From Steinernema hermaphroditum (lineage: Eukaryota > Nematoda > Chromadorea > Rhabditida > Steinernematidae), in contig CM059625.1 in the NCBI GenBank assembly GCA_030435675.1, positions 310,001-374,000 of the forward strand: DNA of 64,000 nucleotides, read 5' to 3'. Shown piece after piece: positions 34,070 through 47,900 of this stretch. Each line of letters starts with the position of its first letter. The stretch's first letter is position 1. Below the pieces are notes generated by a model. It did not search any database, had not been told where the DNA came from, and saw nothing but the letters and a program-made list of their open reading frames with translations. Both the position numbers and the translations under genes were made by a program.

Positions 34070-37000
34070 CCCTATCATTATGCAACACACATTTACACAC
34101 AACGACATTCACCCCATGCCAAGAATACCACAGCACCTTGCAGCAACTCTTACGTAACCTACCTATGGTGTGAGAGTTGTACATTGTTCAGGCTGCTTAC
34201 AACAAGCTATGGCTCTATGACTAGTGCAGCTTAAATTAAAATCCCACTGATATCCATAACCGGACCGGTAATTCCAATGACGCTTATATATTTAATCAGT
34301 TAATGTCCAACCCATGACAAAAATTGAAAACTCCCGAGTGAGACACGTGAGACACGACAAAATTTTGGCAAATTCCTTTTTCACTTCTTAAGAGAGTTTT
34401 CGATGGCCTTGATTCATTCGGCGTAGATATCTCTGTAAATCATCACCGTTTTATAAGTACGCACAATTTTGACAAAATAGAAACCAATTGTATTTCAAAT
34501 CCGAGCTATCGATCAATTGGTTGAATTGTTTTTACTCTCGGTGATATTTTCTTCATTTCATTTCATTTTATTCCCTCTTTTCACGTGTCGAATTTGCTAG
34601 AAATGTTATGTGAATGTGGAAACTGATAAGCGTAATAGCTCATGACGCGTGCAGCTAAGTCCTCCCGATTCTAACAGCTTATTCCCAATCTTCGTAGTAC
34701 ATCGGTTCTTTTTTCCAATTCCAAAAGAGGCTTCTTAACGTTTTACTCCACTCTTACCCGGTATAGCTCGTTTAAATTGTGATAGCATCCCTACATTTAA
34801 CGCTCTAAATATCGAAAGATGTTTACATTTGAAGCACTGGGAAGCGCGCATGACTCATAAGCTAGAGAACACCATTCATCTGCTTTTTACAATTTCCTGT
34901 TTTTTTATCGACACGTTTCCGTTGCTAAAAGCGTGCAATGTGAACGCTTAGCTTCACAACAAGCTCGTCTTAGAGTAGCAAATATGTGATATTACCTACC
35001 GTATCTAACGTACACCAATACTGTATTTCAGGTACCAGAAGTCAAAAGAAGACGAATAAGCCGCCTGTGCTGAGCGGCCTCGTACCGATGGAACAAAAAG
35101 AATCGAAGAAAAATTAACGCGATTATCGTTGAATTAATTTATTTCCTTTTTATATTCTTGGTTACTATCATACTGCTAATGGTGCGTTAATAATGATGTC
35201 CAACACATTTTGTTTTTTTGCTGGAAAAATTTATAGCCGTCGTCGTGTCCGTTATTACATATGCAAATTTGCTTGTTCAAATTGGATCGTAATTCTTTTC
35301 GGCGGAAATGAATGCGTTTTTGCCGTGTGGATCAGCAAATGAGATTTTGTGATGCAAGTAAGCTTGGATCGTTGTCGCTCACAATTGGCACTAAGTGCGT
35401 TGCAGAAAGGCTATTTCCATCTTCGCACAAGCGTGTATTTTATCCAGAGATTTGTCCTATTATTCACCATGGTTTTGATTCCTGAGACGCTGGGACCTGT
35501 GACAGTAATTGACATGAACTGCTTCAATGTTATCCCTCTATTTTTTTTGACATTCAAATTGGACGGTGAGCTGACGACGTCGTGACAAATCGCGTCCGGG
35601 CAAATCCGCTATTTGCGAATTTGTAGAATTTACCTCGATAACACGGCTCAGCTCCGGTTTTCAGTCGGCTCAGTGAGTTATATTAATTTATTTGCAATCG
35701 GTCGCATTTTACTAATGCCATATCATAAGCGGCTTGCCGACCCACGGAACAACGTATGCGCTGATTACTTGCGTTCACACTTCCGAGATGAGTTGCGGGT
35801 TTCGCCTCGCCTGTTACTCATTTCAACTGCTAAGTATTCACGAATTTGCCATGGCCACGATTTCTAGATACAAGAGTTTGCTCCAAATTCTCGTTGTGCA
35901 CCATTTCATTTTCCTTGGAAAATGCCAGTACTCTAAAAGTTAAGAAATGAAAGTTCCAAGATTTAGCAAGATTTTTAACGCCCACGTATATACTGCCTCC
36001 GATAAATACTATTCACTTCAATTAGGTCGGTATTAGCTACTGAACTTAAATACTGGCATACGACCTTATACTACTCTTTGTTCACTTACTTGACTAGACT
36101 TAGACACTGGTACACCACATCTGTAAGTTGGCGCACGTCTGATTGTGTTACCGATCAAGTAATAAACGTATGAATACTAACAAAATTAGAAATCGCTATT
36201 GACACTACGAAGGAAGTATTAATTCGGAAGAATTGTGGAAGTTGTAATACACGCCATCGTAAAAGACGAATACAGGAATCTTCGACGCTTAAAGCACTGC
36301 ATACCGTCCTTTCTGTTTTCTCAGAGTTTTGGCCCACCAAAGGTGTGAGGTCGTTGTGGGGTGTCGGTCAAAGCCATTGAAGTTTTCGTGGCCGGTCAGC
36401 AGGATTAGGCGCAAAGAACAGAGATAAAAATCATGAAATGTTGCAGCCCACAAAGTGATGAAGAAAATGCCAAAATGCAACGCATTATTCGTTTACTACG
36501 TCATTGTCTGTTTCTGGCTCACACAACCGGCGCCCGCATACCGTCATTCCTTTAAATGTCTGCGGTGCCACACGACTTCTTCGTGAGATGCAAATAGAAG
36601 ACAAAAGCCAATCGCAATTTAATAAATAATAACTATCATGAAGGTTTGTTCAGCTGGTTCCATGAAAACCGTTTTTCATTCGCTAGGAGGATGAGGATGT
36701 TTATGTTCAAAACGTTTTTCAAAATTTTGAATGTTACAAGGTGTGACAAGTACCAGTTAGTGGTAGCCGTACAAAATAAAGTAGATGCATTTTTGTGTGT
36801 ACTTAAGCTTGCTGTTCTCCGTCATCAAGAAGTAGAACCTTATTTTCCTCTGAAAGATAACGCTCGTGTGCCGACACACTTCCTGTTTTCGCCGCTTCCC
36901 TCAGCATACGGTAACGACTAATTCTTTCGAGAAATGCGAAATCCTGACTTCAAAGACGTCGTAGTGGCTACCAACCTAACGTAAACAGGAAGAAGTTATT

Positions 37001-40000
37001 CTATTCGCTGTCATGTGCTTTAATCAACATTTCTATTGAGACATTTTTTGCGATTTTCCATGCGTCTAGAGGAGTTGAAAAATTATTAATTACAGACTAT
37101 TCCCGTCACTAATGTAGTGGAGCCTTGCGTGTTTTTAATTATCATAAATCAGATTTCTCAACTACAAGGGTTTCTGTCGATAGCGGCCAATGTGATACCT
37201 GCGGTGTCATCATGATGATGCATTCGCGACTGTAAAACTAAACGGTAAATATTCGTGCAACGGTACTTTTTCATCCGGGCACAGATTGAATGGTATTGTA
37301 ACCGTTACTGCAACATTTGATAAAAAAGGTATATGCTAAAATTTACCTGCAAACAAATTTGAATAATGTTTGCTTTTAATAATGTTTTAGTCTTATGAGT
37401 CTTTGATTGGCGTCGGTAGTGATTGGTAGAGTCGTCCGCTCTTAGTGAGATTCGCTGAATGAGATGAGCTCTATCGTCTTCATCCGAGGCGAGAAGAAGA
37501 TCAACACCAAAGGTGTGATATCGTTCTTGTTTCTTTATGAGGCATCTCTCAATACAAGATGATAAGCTCGTCAACTCGATCTTAGTATAGCGTTTAAGAA
37601 ATAAGCAATACTTCACACATGTGATCCTGCGGATTTTTCCGCAGGGAATTCCGGATCATCTTGGTACAGCTTCTTAGACCGTATTCTGCTGTCGGCAGCA
37701 GATTTATGTTGTTATTCGTGTTTTCTATTCGCTATTCAGTTGGAGCCGGTTTAAGCATTTGATTATCGGACATAATTGCAAGCTATAATGTATTCTGCAG
37801 GTTTCCTTTCGTATGCCGAATACGAAATCATATGGCGTGTTAGAATTGTGAAAACAAAGACATATGACATCGGGAGTAACTACTGCTTATGTGATGTAGC
37901 TACCAATATCTAATTCTGTTTTTACCGTTAGGAATTACACGTCGGCATGCAATAGGCAAGGCACGAAATAGAAGAACTGTTCAGCGAGTTTTATGGGACA
38001 ACCGCTGCTGAGTTAGACCTTTACCCTAGAAGTTGAACGGGAACCGAACGGTAAGAGTAACATTCACAATCTGGAAAAATCTTTTTTTACTCCTCAAAAA
38101 CATGCAACCACTAAAAGTTTGTTTGACGGCATTATTAACCTAGCCAACACCGAGGCAGGCAGTGTTAAATTTAAGTCGTCTGAGCCGGCTTCCATTCTTG
38201 AGGTTGGGTGAAGTGGTTTGTGCAAACGGTGAATACCATCAGTGAAATGTGCGCCTCTTCGGATAAAAACAAACATTTAAAAGCACACTTCTTGAAAACA
38301 ATAAATAAGCAGAGCCTGTATAGATTTTGAACTAGCCAATCGATACTTCACTAGGACGAAAACTATCACTGCAAGTATTTGACTCTCTTGCGGATATTTT
38401 TGCTATACTGAATAAAGATCTAGCAATGATCCATTTGCCTGCTGAGACGTACCTGATCTAGAACGTTGTGTTCGTTGTCTACAGAACGATCATGACAAAT
38501 TTGGGTTGAACATGAACTATGAGAAAATCAAAGTTATGGTGCAAAGTACATGCAGTGGATGTGCAAAACGAAGGCTTACATAGAACACGGTATTCCACGC
38601 GCTCACTTCAGCTCCGATCAGCTGACCAACGACCATCCATCCTATCGGGGAAGCAATCGTACCATTTCGCGAAGCGCAAAAAAATCCAGAAAACAGTAGT
38701 AGTTCTTTTCAAACAAGATTTTTGTCAAATTAAGCTGATCTCCTCCGTGAAAAGAAGCGGCGGGCGCGCGAATACACTGACAGACATGAAATGCCCCGAA
38801 GCGCTCTTTGTATTGTCGCGGGTTTTCGAGTTTTATAAGAAGAGACAACATTTCTGTTCGGAGGGGGCAGTGCAGCAGTTCGATGGTGTGGTACGCACTT
38901 AGCTTTGCGTTTGCATGTGCATGTTCACGAGCAACACCGATTCGAATTGGCTCCTCTGGTAGTAGTGGTGAATTTGATGGAGAAGCGATGAAACCAGCCG
39001 TTCGCAGAACGACGCTACATAGGCGTGTGCGAGCAGCGCGCCGCGCAACAAACAATCTGTGTCAGTTCGTTTGCTGCTGCTGGTGTTGACGATCAGACAG
39101 CGAGTGGGTAGGTTTCCAGCAACCAAAAAAGGAAACGTGGCGGATGGTCAGCGAACAGCTGACCATCACCTCAAACACCTCAATCCTCAAACCGTTCCAT
39201 ATATTGCCCCTTGAAATCTTACCGTCATCGCTTTTTGTTCCCTTTACACATTTGTTCAATAAATCTCCACTTTATGCTGGTTGCCAAAAAATCGTTAAAG
39301 TATAATAACTGCACACGGCAAAGCTATTGCTCTCCGTCAGCCCGATGACAATTTACGACCCGAAAATGTTTCAATTTTCTAAATGGACTTTAAAGAATCG
39401 TACGCACGTTTTCCACAACTGTGAACTGCTGCTGGTGAGCGCTTTGCCGTTCGCGCGTTTCCAATGTTTGTGCTAATCTTTAATTAGACGTGACGCGCTT
39501 GATGGAATGTTTCCATATTTAAGACTGGAGAGTAATTAATGTCCAATATATTTATTGACCTCCTTAATCCCGAGCAATGAGCTCTCGGAACATGCTGCGA
39601 ACGCTCCCAATCCGCGCTCGTGTTGCTCTCTAATCGGCTAAGAGCTTATGAATTTAAGTTTATGTACTCGAGGAGCAAAGTCATTTATTGCAAATCTGCT
39701 ATTTTTCAATAATTTACGTGATTGGCAGAGTCAATCACCGCGACCTCTGCTACCATATTCCCGTGGATAAACGACAGGTGAACGTGCTCTCGCCCGCGCG
39801 CAATTTCCTCATCGACAACACATCTCAACGTGTGCTTCTTGAATTTAATGCAAATTTGTTTGTAGCTGCCAATTCTGCAAACACTCTTCTCTTCCGCTAG
39901 ATGTGGCCAATTTGTGATGTGAACATACGAATGCTTGAAATTCGATCCTTCAAGAATTCAGTCCCGATTTCCAATGAATTGTTTAATACATCGCCACTAC

Positions 40001-40445
40001 TTTTTGTTACATGATGTTCCCTTTGAATTTTTTTTTATTTCGATGTTAGTTGAGAACGCGTAATACTTCTCAGACGCTTTGATTCCCGAAGCGTATAAAT
40101 GTCCTTTGCATTAATACATTTTATGTGAGTTATCGGTTTGTCTCTAATTTCGGAATAAGTAGCTACTAAACCAGATCTATTAGTAACGAACACTTTTGTA
40201 TCGCTGCTACATGTGTGTACGCGACGCTGAAGCCGCTCCCCCTTTTCTCTTCAAATCGACCACCACCGACGAGTACTCCCCATACACTCCGTTCATTATT
40301 GTCAAATCACCGAATTTCCAGTTTTTTCTCTTGTCGTCTCGTGCTGTACGCCTGATCCCGTTTTTTTGCGCTCGCGCCATTCTCGTTTTGCAACTTCGCT
40401 GAAAGGTTTCGCCCGTATCAACTTTGCCTCAAGAACTGTTATTGC

Positions 40446-40491
40446 CTAACAAAGAGTCCTGCCTGATGGGCTAACAAAGAGTCCTGCCTGA
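40446..40491 (+). repeat. Two-copy tandem repeat, 25-bp period
   Basis: The 21-bp unit starting CTAACAAAGAGTCCTGCCTG occurs at 40446-40466 and 40471-40491 without mismatch. Confidence 0.75.
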
Positions 40492-41856
40492 CCACATTCC
40501 ATATGTTAAAGGAAGGCACGACCTCGATTTTATATTTTCTTTTAATTTTTCGGTTAAGCACTTGTAGTATTTTGAACAATAACCACAGATATACATACTA
40601 TTTTCGCAGAGGCCCCGTTCGATTCCGAGTGACACAGCATGCGGTTGTACGTTTATTCTTAAAGAGCATTTTCAACAACGATTGACACTCTGAGATGAGT
40701 TTGATTTAAATTATCCGTAAAGGGAAGCTTCTTATTATTTACACTGATTCAATCCTCAGACGTCATAAGCATATCGTTAAAGCTGTGTAACATTCTTGTC
40801 GGGTGAGAGTTATAAGCGTAGGAAAGGTCGGGCAAAGGGCGGCTTGCTTAAACTATCTTTTCATAACAAGGTGGCCTTGTAAGAGTTTCTGTTTTTGCTA
40901 GAGCGGCAGATGGCATGTTACGAAGATTTCTCCTACAAAACTTTATGGTTTCAGCTCTAACAGTAGCTTCTAAAAATAACCGTTTGTTTCAGCATTAAGA
41001 TCAATTGAAAGGTCATTTATTAAAAACCTCCGCAATTCTTCGGTCGAATTTTTAGAGATGCATTCGTGGCAGAGCCCAAATAGGCGTCTGTTCTCAATAT
41101 ATCAAGTATATTTCGCTGGTCATATATTAAATTTCGGATGTTAAAACTACAAAAATAGTAAGTGTAAAAAATATTGTATAAAGTGTGATCTTGTTGTGTA
41201 TTAGAGCGATATAACACAATATCGTGATCAAAACATGTCAAACATTTCCTCATGTGCTTGTTTTAATCTCATAACTCATGTTCTAGTTTTATGAGTAGTT
41301 TAGTAGTAACTATTTACAAGTGCATCTCAAACTATGTTTAGCTTGTTTACAGATTCCACAAAAATTGACACCATCTAAGCCCAAAAAACATACGCATTTG
41401 ACTAAACACGCGGTTCTCTGCGGTTCCCCCAGGAACAGAAGATTTTGAAAGCTTTCCGCATTTTTCATCTCGAAATGCGCATGACGAAAACTAATTAAAG
41501 AACCGATTGGCACACCGAGCAGCGTTTTTCCACGTAAACCATTAATCATAGCAGCTGAACTACCGTTTATCGTTCTTTGCTGCAAACCTTTTTCAGCGGA
41601 CTTGTCCTTTGCAACATTCGGTATTGGCCTCGGTGCTCTTTTCGTTTTTGAGGTCGACATTTGTTGAATTTCCGTAAAGTGTAATGGTAGGCCATTTCTT
41701 CGTAAGAAAACGATCAACTTTTCGCATCAGAGAGAGACTCATCGACATTTGAACACTTTATTATATTGTTTTCATAGTTTTATTGCCTATCCTTCTGCTT
41801 GTCGAGAGATACATTTTCATTTTCCATACAGCTTGAGAAAACGTATGAGATAAGTA

Positions 41857-42405
41857 ATGAAAAACACATTATGCTCACCGGTTGTATTTAATTACTTTGA
41901 CCAACATGTTCTGTTAGCCTTTGTATTCGGCTGTTCACAGCGACAGCAACGCGCGCAAAGATGTAAGATAGATTTAATAGACATAAAAGTATTTAAGATA
42001 GAAGCTACGATTCTCCGAGGCATAGTTTCCAATACTGAGCAATTATTATTTCCGAATTCGATCACCAACATAATTGGTATTGCGTTACATAAGTGTTGGA
42101 CAAATGAAATCTTTGCGTTGCTACCCACAAAAGATTGTTTTGAAGAAAATATCGTTATGTGTTACTATGGTTTAGTCACTTCATTTCCCTCATTTTCCCG
42201 TCCGTTTTCTCCATTTCTGCGAAAGCGAAATTCATTCGGATTCCGCTTTTCATGCAATCGCATCAAAACCATTCGTTTTGCTCAGTGGTTGACAATCAGT
42301 CATTTTAGAGTCGTTATGATGGGATATAATTTACTTAAGGCCGAATTTATCTCTGTGTCCTCCATAACACGTGATGTATTGCAAATTTGTCCCTCGAGGC
42401 TCTAA
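41857..42405 (+). other. Long unassigned open frame, 182 codons
   Basis: The longest uninterrupted frame in the gene-poor region. The translation has no signal peptide, domain or low-complexity tract I recognise, and a 79-codon frame is open on the opposite strand over part of it. With 64 kb of sequence at this base composition one such frame by chance is plausible. Confidence 0.2.
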
Positions 42406-44947
42406 GTGCTCCGCGCTCTTCGTGCTCCAGCGCTCCTCTTCGCGCTCACGTCAGTTCCAATGGCCATCGCACGCGCATTTCGGTGCATCTGAGCAGCGCA
42501 ACCCTTAGTGTCCTTCGCGTCTTCTACTTCATCAACCCCGACGGCCCCTAAAATGTTTCATTTCTGCGAGAGTGTTCTCAAATTTTCATTAATTCTTCGA
42601 AATTTGCACGCAAACGGAGGGAGGACGCGAAGCGCGCGTTCTCCCAAAGAAATTCTTTTTCTTTTTTCAAATTGCCAACTTTATAGATAATTTATTTGGA
42701 ACGCAACGCGAGAGCCTCTTCGCAGAAGCGCAAGGCATTGAGAAAGTGTGGACAGTTTCAGAGAGCGGAGATAGAAGAGAGAGAGCAACGCGAGCGATGT
42801 TTCAAACACTTACATATTTATGGTTCCGGTCCAATGGAGCCGCTTGATCAAGAAGTGCGCACTTTCGGAGCCGCTCCGCTCACTTTCACTCTATTATAGT
42901 TGCCAAAAAGTTGCGAACCGTTGTTACGCACTAGACTCCAAAAGAGGCCCTCATTCTCGCGCACGATCTGTGTTGCGACTCTGCCGCCGGTTACGGTAGC
43001 TGATTTCCTAACACATTCGAACGTTTAATATAATGTTTTGCTCACGAATTAATTGACAATCTTTACTTTAAGCTTCGACTAGATGCCTTAAATGCATACG
43101 CAAAACATAGCAGTGGACAACTAATATGTATAGGAAAGAAATGTCCTACTCCACTCGTCAGTAAACGGTGTCTTCGAATTCGGTTCATCGCACATAAAAT
43201 GCAATTTTATTTCAATTTGGACATATTTATTGTTTTGCCCGAGCAGTGTTCCGCTGACCGCGCGTGAGCGCATTAAGAAATGTGTGTGCTGCGAGCGTGG
43301 AGTTTCGAATTGAGTGGCCATTAATTTCGTCGTCCTGCCAGTCCTCGATTCAAGCAACCAGGGAGAAGAAGAAGAATTAGAAAAAAAGAGGGAGTTGAAA
43401 GAAAAAGGGAGAAAAAATCTTAATCGCTCGCGTTAGAAGTCGAGAGCTATTCTTTTTTGCAACTCAAATTCAATTTTGCTCTTTCTCTGAGGCGCCGCTG
43501 ATGCTGTCCAAGGAGTGGCCAAGTGCGCTTAAAATTAAGTTCGATCCTTGTTGGCTTTTCTCCTTTTAAAATCGATGTGAAACCCGATTAAATGTCGGCA
43601 ATGAAGAAAGCGTCGTCGTCGTGTAAAAGGCGAAGGCTGTAAAAAGAATACTAAAAAGTATTATCACTCTCTTAATATCGGCCGTTGAAATTGAGAACTT
43701 TAACTGCCTGTGATTATGATTTTGCGAGAAAGAGTATGAGAACAGGTTAATAATTGAATAGTTAATGCGCTCTGGATATGTCTACTAGTTGTCCATCAGC
43801 AGTAACTTTCCCGTTGCAAAACAAACGAATTTTTACTTATTCACTCCCGTTTTTCCCTCTCCTTCCCTTCGATCACCGCGTTTTTCTTTTTTTTTTCCCA
43901 TGTGTCGAAACCAACTTCATTAAACCAATCTTTTTCGACTGTTCCTTAAGTTGCTAACGCCGCCTTTGAGAATTTAAATCGATCAGCCGTGCAAATTGAC
44001 AGCAACGTGCTGTTGCCGTAGCCTTTCATTATCTCGGGTTTCCAAAAAATTGGCTTGATTTGATGTGTGGTTTGTCGAAAAACAGTCAATTAGTCGAAAT
44101 TTGCGTGTGTATGCACGAGTTTGACTATGTCCATTATGGATATTTTTCGTTACTTCATTTCTGAAGGACGCATTTTGAAGTTGATTGACTGCCAAGCGGA
44201 CAGCAGTTTGGATGCCGCTTGGTGTTAGTTGTGCGCCGTCTTAATTAAGCTTTATTTAATTTAGGCAGTATAGATGAGAGGGCATAAGGGGATAAAGCCA
44301 AAAAAGACTTTCTCTCTCCATTTCCGGACGATATCTCTCCTCTCTTTGAGGCAGCAGTGGAAGCAGCGGCTCATGCATTATGCTTTCATGTCTTTCTTCC
44401 GTTTGCATTCCGTTTTATGTCAGCATATTGCTGCGTGATGTAGCAAATGTCATTAAGAGAGTTTAATCTATGTTTTGTTGCAATTTCATGTCATGTCCTT
44501 GCATCTGTCTCTCGTTGCATATTACGCGAGGCGTCTTGTCTGTAGCCAACGCCTACCAACATCGGTTTTGTATGGTTTGTTTTAATTCCATTACTGTATT
44601 TCGTATATATTTGTGGAAAAATTTACGCCTTTCGCTGTAAGTGGATTAGCGACTCACAGACAGCCTGCTGTCCAAATTGTTGCGCTCTTCTCATGTGAGG
44701 AGAGGATTCCTTGAATCCATACCCGTTTTTATTCCTAATAATGTTGCGAGTTCGAAAGATTTAATTTACGCCCCTTTTCAACAAATTGTCAGCCCCGCTT
44801 GCCGTCAAGAGTCGTACGCGCGATGTTTTAAAATTATTTACGCTCGAGATAATTCCGAATAGGCTACAGTATTCCAGAGAACAGTTTGCGGGCAACGGGC
44901 GTAAAGGTCGGCAACGTGATACCGTAACCTACCAGTCCACATGCACC

Positions 44948-47900
44948 ATGAACGGAATAGTGAACTTGAACCCGAATTCGTTTCTTGACTTTTCAAATAA
45001 GCTGTGAGTTTTGCAAGATATTATTTTATGTTTGGTTCGCCCCAGAAATATTTTTAGCGAACTCAGGTTCACTATGAAAATGTATATTTCTTTAGCAACA
45101 CTCTGCAGGACAGCGCAAGTAGTGTCGATATGCAACGCGAGAAATCTGTCAGCTTCCTGAGCAAAGGCGACGAAAACAACGGTTAGTTTCTTCGCTCAGT
45201 CAGCTTCTCATATTTATTATATACACGAGGCTCGTTTTTGAAAGGCGAACATTTTCCCATATATAAATTTGTTGAGCATGTGTGTGCGAATATGTTCGAT
45301 GAATTTTAAAGGGATCGACAGCAATGGGTTTCCGCTTTGAAGGTGATCATAGAATGCTCATGCAGCGATCAAAAAATTACTCAAACAATTACTTTCAATA
45401 ATTGACCGCACAATTACTACTAAGCTCTTCACATACAGCGCCGCAGAGAGTGAACTGTTATTTAACAGGAAACATAGAGCGTCCTTTGATTTGCAAACAT
45501 GACGGTGGCGATTCATTTAAGCTTTTTGGGATCCATCAAACACTAAACGTAGTTAACGATGATAAATCACAGTAAATCTTAGTAAGCATGCACTGTACGA
45601 ATTGATGGTTGAAAGTGGAGCTACGTCAATAAAGAATTCAGCATAAATGTCGAATGAAGGAAATATCTTCTAATTTGTAACCAAAATCTTAGTGTGTTTG
45701 TGGTGTTGCAATTTCATGCAGTTTTTCTTTAAATTGTTCACCGTTTTGCAAATAAATGTAAATAAAAAACATAATAGGCCTAGGGTGTATAGGCTAAGGG
45801 GGAAAGCTACTGAAAAACTATATCTATTTATTTGATGCAAATTGTTTTCGCTCACGTATTCACCATTCAATCAGTAATTCCATGTGTGCACAATCGAACA
45901 GTTTTCTTGCAGCTTTAAGTAATGACGGGTTGTCATATATAACATATGCTGAATTTTAACAACTTGAATGTTTCGTAACTGCCTCCTTTTCACTTTTATA
46001 AAGCTAAAGTGTCCTTTATTCTCTTAAATCTCGCTTCTATGCACAATATTCCATGACTCATGATTTTTGAGCTCCTGCAAATAAAAATTATCAAATGATC
46101 TTCGTAACGTTTCGTATATGAGCATCCGTGCTATTCTTTTTCTACAAAATTAGTTAGCTTATGCTCCGCACTTCCGCATTGTATAAGACATAGAACGAGC
46201 AGTGAACTCGACCCTATTTTATAGCACTTAGCAGCAAAACTTGAGTTACGAATTCGGCAAAGCGTTGAAAATTCACTTTCGCACAAAATTCGGCCGCAAG
46301 CCGCTTTCCAATGCTTCTAGCGCACGCTTCAGTGCGCAGCGACAAATGAATTCGAAAATGGAGTTTCGAAGAAATTTTTGATCGCTCTCCAAGCGTGTAA
46401 AAGATTTGGTCTCCAAATGGGGAGGGAGTGGTTACTTTAAGAGAATAGTTTCTCTCCTTTCCCATTACGGCACATACACACACGTATGCACATACAACAG
46501 CAGCAAGTGCTTATTCATTCGGTGGTTCAATATTAAACAACAATCGATTGCAATATACACTCCTGATCATAAATATTTGTTTATTTCAGAGGATGATGAG
46601 TCACCCATCCTAGACGTCTTCATTCCACGACACGAGGTCACAAAATCATTCGACGACGATCCGCCACAGGTAAGCCAACATAGAAGAGACCTATTATGAC
46701 AAAGCACAAAGTCCACGGACAATTATCCAAGACCGACTCATTAACTTCCATTCGTCACTTGCGGTTAAGCTGGCAATTTAACCATTAATTTCAAGCAGCA
46801 GAGATGGTTCTAGGGGTTGCGTGGGTTTCCATCAGAATATTGGTTTGTTTTAATTTACTCAAGAACTAGCGAAGTGAGTCAATGCGATCACTCGATTTCG
46901 TAAGTGGTCAGCAGCGGCAGCGACCGCAGCAACACTAATCATACGGATGAAAGGAGCAAAGAAACGATTATAAAAACTTATTCGCATACGAACGATGAAA
47001 CATTTATGGCCTTAGAAAATAGATGCATGGATAATGCGTAGAGATGCATAATAGATTTGAAACTTTCAATTAGTGCAAGTGGTCGCTGGAAATGATATTC
47101 GAATAGCTTCTTCGCAACATTCCTGAAAACCGACCTTAATGAATTTGTTAAGTAGGCGCTGAAACTTTTGTATTTTGCTCCCATTGGTGTCTTGCACAAG
47201 CGCCGAATTACGGTTTTTGGACGACCAAGTAGAGTTTTCTTAGCTCTCAACAAAGGGCCTAGCTCTGGCATGTAAAACACTTAAACCGAATCGAAGATAC
47301 ATTTACTTACTTTAGAGTGTTCTTTGGACATTTGTAGGGTTGTTATTTTTCCACTGCAGGTCTCCTGAATTCGCGTGAAAAGCGGTATTAGGTTTCAAGT
47401 AGCGTTGTGATTCATTGGGGATTTCTTGTCGATATGACTTCAGAAAAGCGTGATGTATATACCTAAGGAAATACACAAAAGAGTACATCGAATAATTCGA
47501 TCATACACGTTGTCTGCTAAATGCTGTAATATTTTGCTTGTGAGGAGCAAATCGCTGTTTTTATCTTTAAGAAAAACTGATTGGTTAACTAAATTTGGGG
47601 CAGATTTTATTCTTTTTGCAGATTTTATCTTTTAAAGCAAGAGTTAGGGAAGTTCAATCTGAAATTCTCAACGGGAAGACGTTCGAAGGCGGAAATACAC
47701 TGATCGAGCTTAGCCAGATAAACTGAACGTGCAAATCCACCGTAGTCAATTTATAATTCGGAAGTGGGGACGTCACAGATTTTCTTGTTGTTACATACAT
47801 GATTATGCTAATCCAGGATTACGGTATCGCTATCGGGCACTGCAGTTTGTCTGACTCCTTCTCTCTTGCTTTGGGCATCTTTTTGCATGTAGATTTAGTG

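Larger units (their letters stand above)
32933..44947. other. Gene-poor 12-kb region
   Basis: No gene I can support. It contains a hairpin repeat at 33893-34069, a tandem 21-bp repeat at 40446-40491 and a 182-codon open frame at 41857-42405. From about 42400 to 44950 GC-richer, purine-rich patches appear (for example 42690-42800) and probably belong to the promoter of the downstream zinc-finger gene. Minus-strand frames at 36289-36480 and 37305-37616 look vaguely protein-like but lack any recognisable domain. A possible distal 3' exon of the preceding secreted-protein gene near 35032 is unproven. Confidence 0.45.

Noticed and set aside
38519..39126. Overlapping frames on both strands at about 38.5-39.1 kb
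   Set aside because: Both strands are open because the local sequence is GC-richer; no family match, start context or introns.
40611..40640. GTTCGATTCC resembling a tRNA B box
   Set aside because: No matching A box or cloverleaf arms at the right distance.
41310..41717. 135-codon minus-strand frame (with MSTSKTKRAPRPIPNVAK)
   Set aside because: No recognisable domain; frames this long are expected by chance in 64 kb of this composition.
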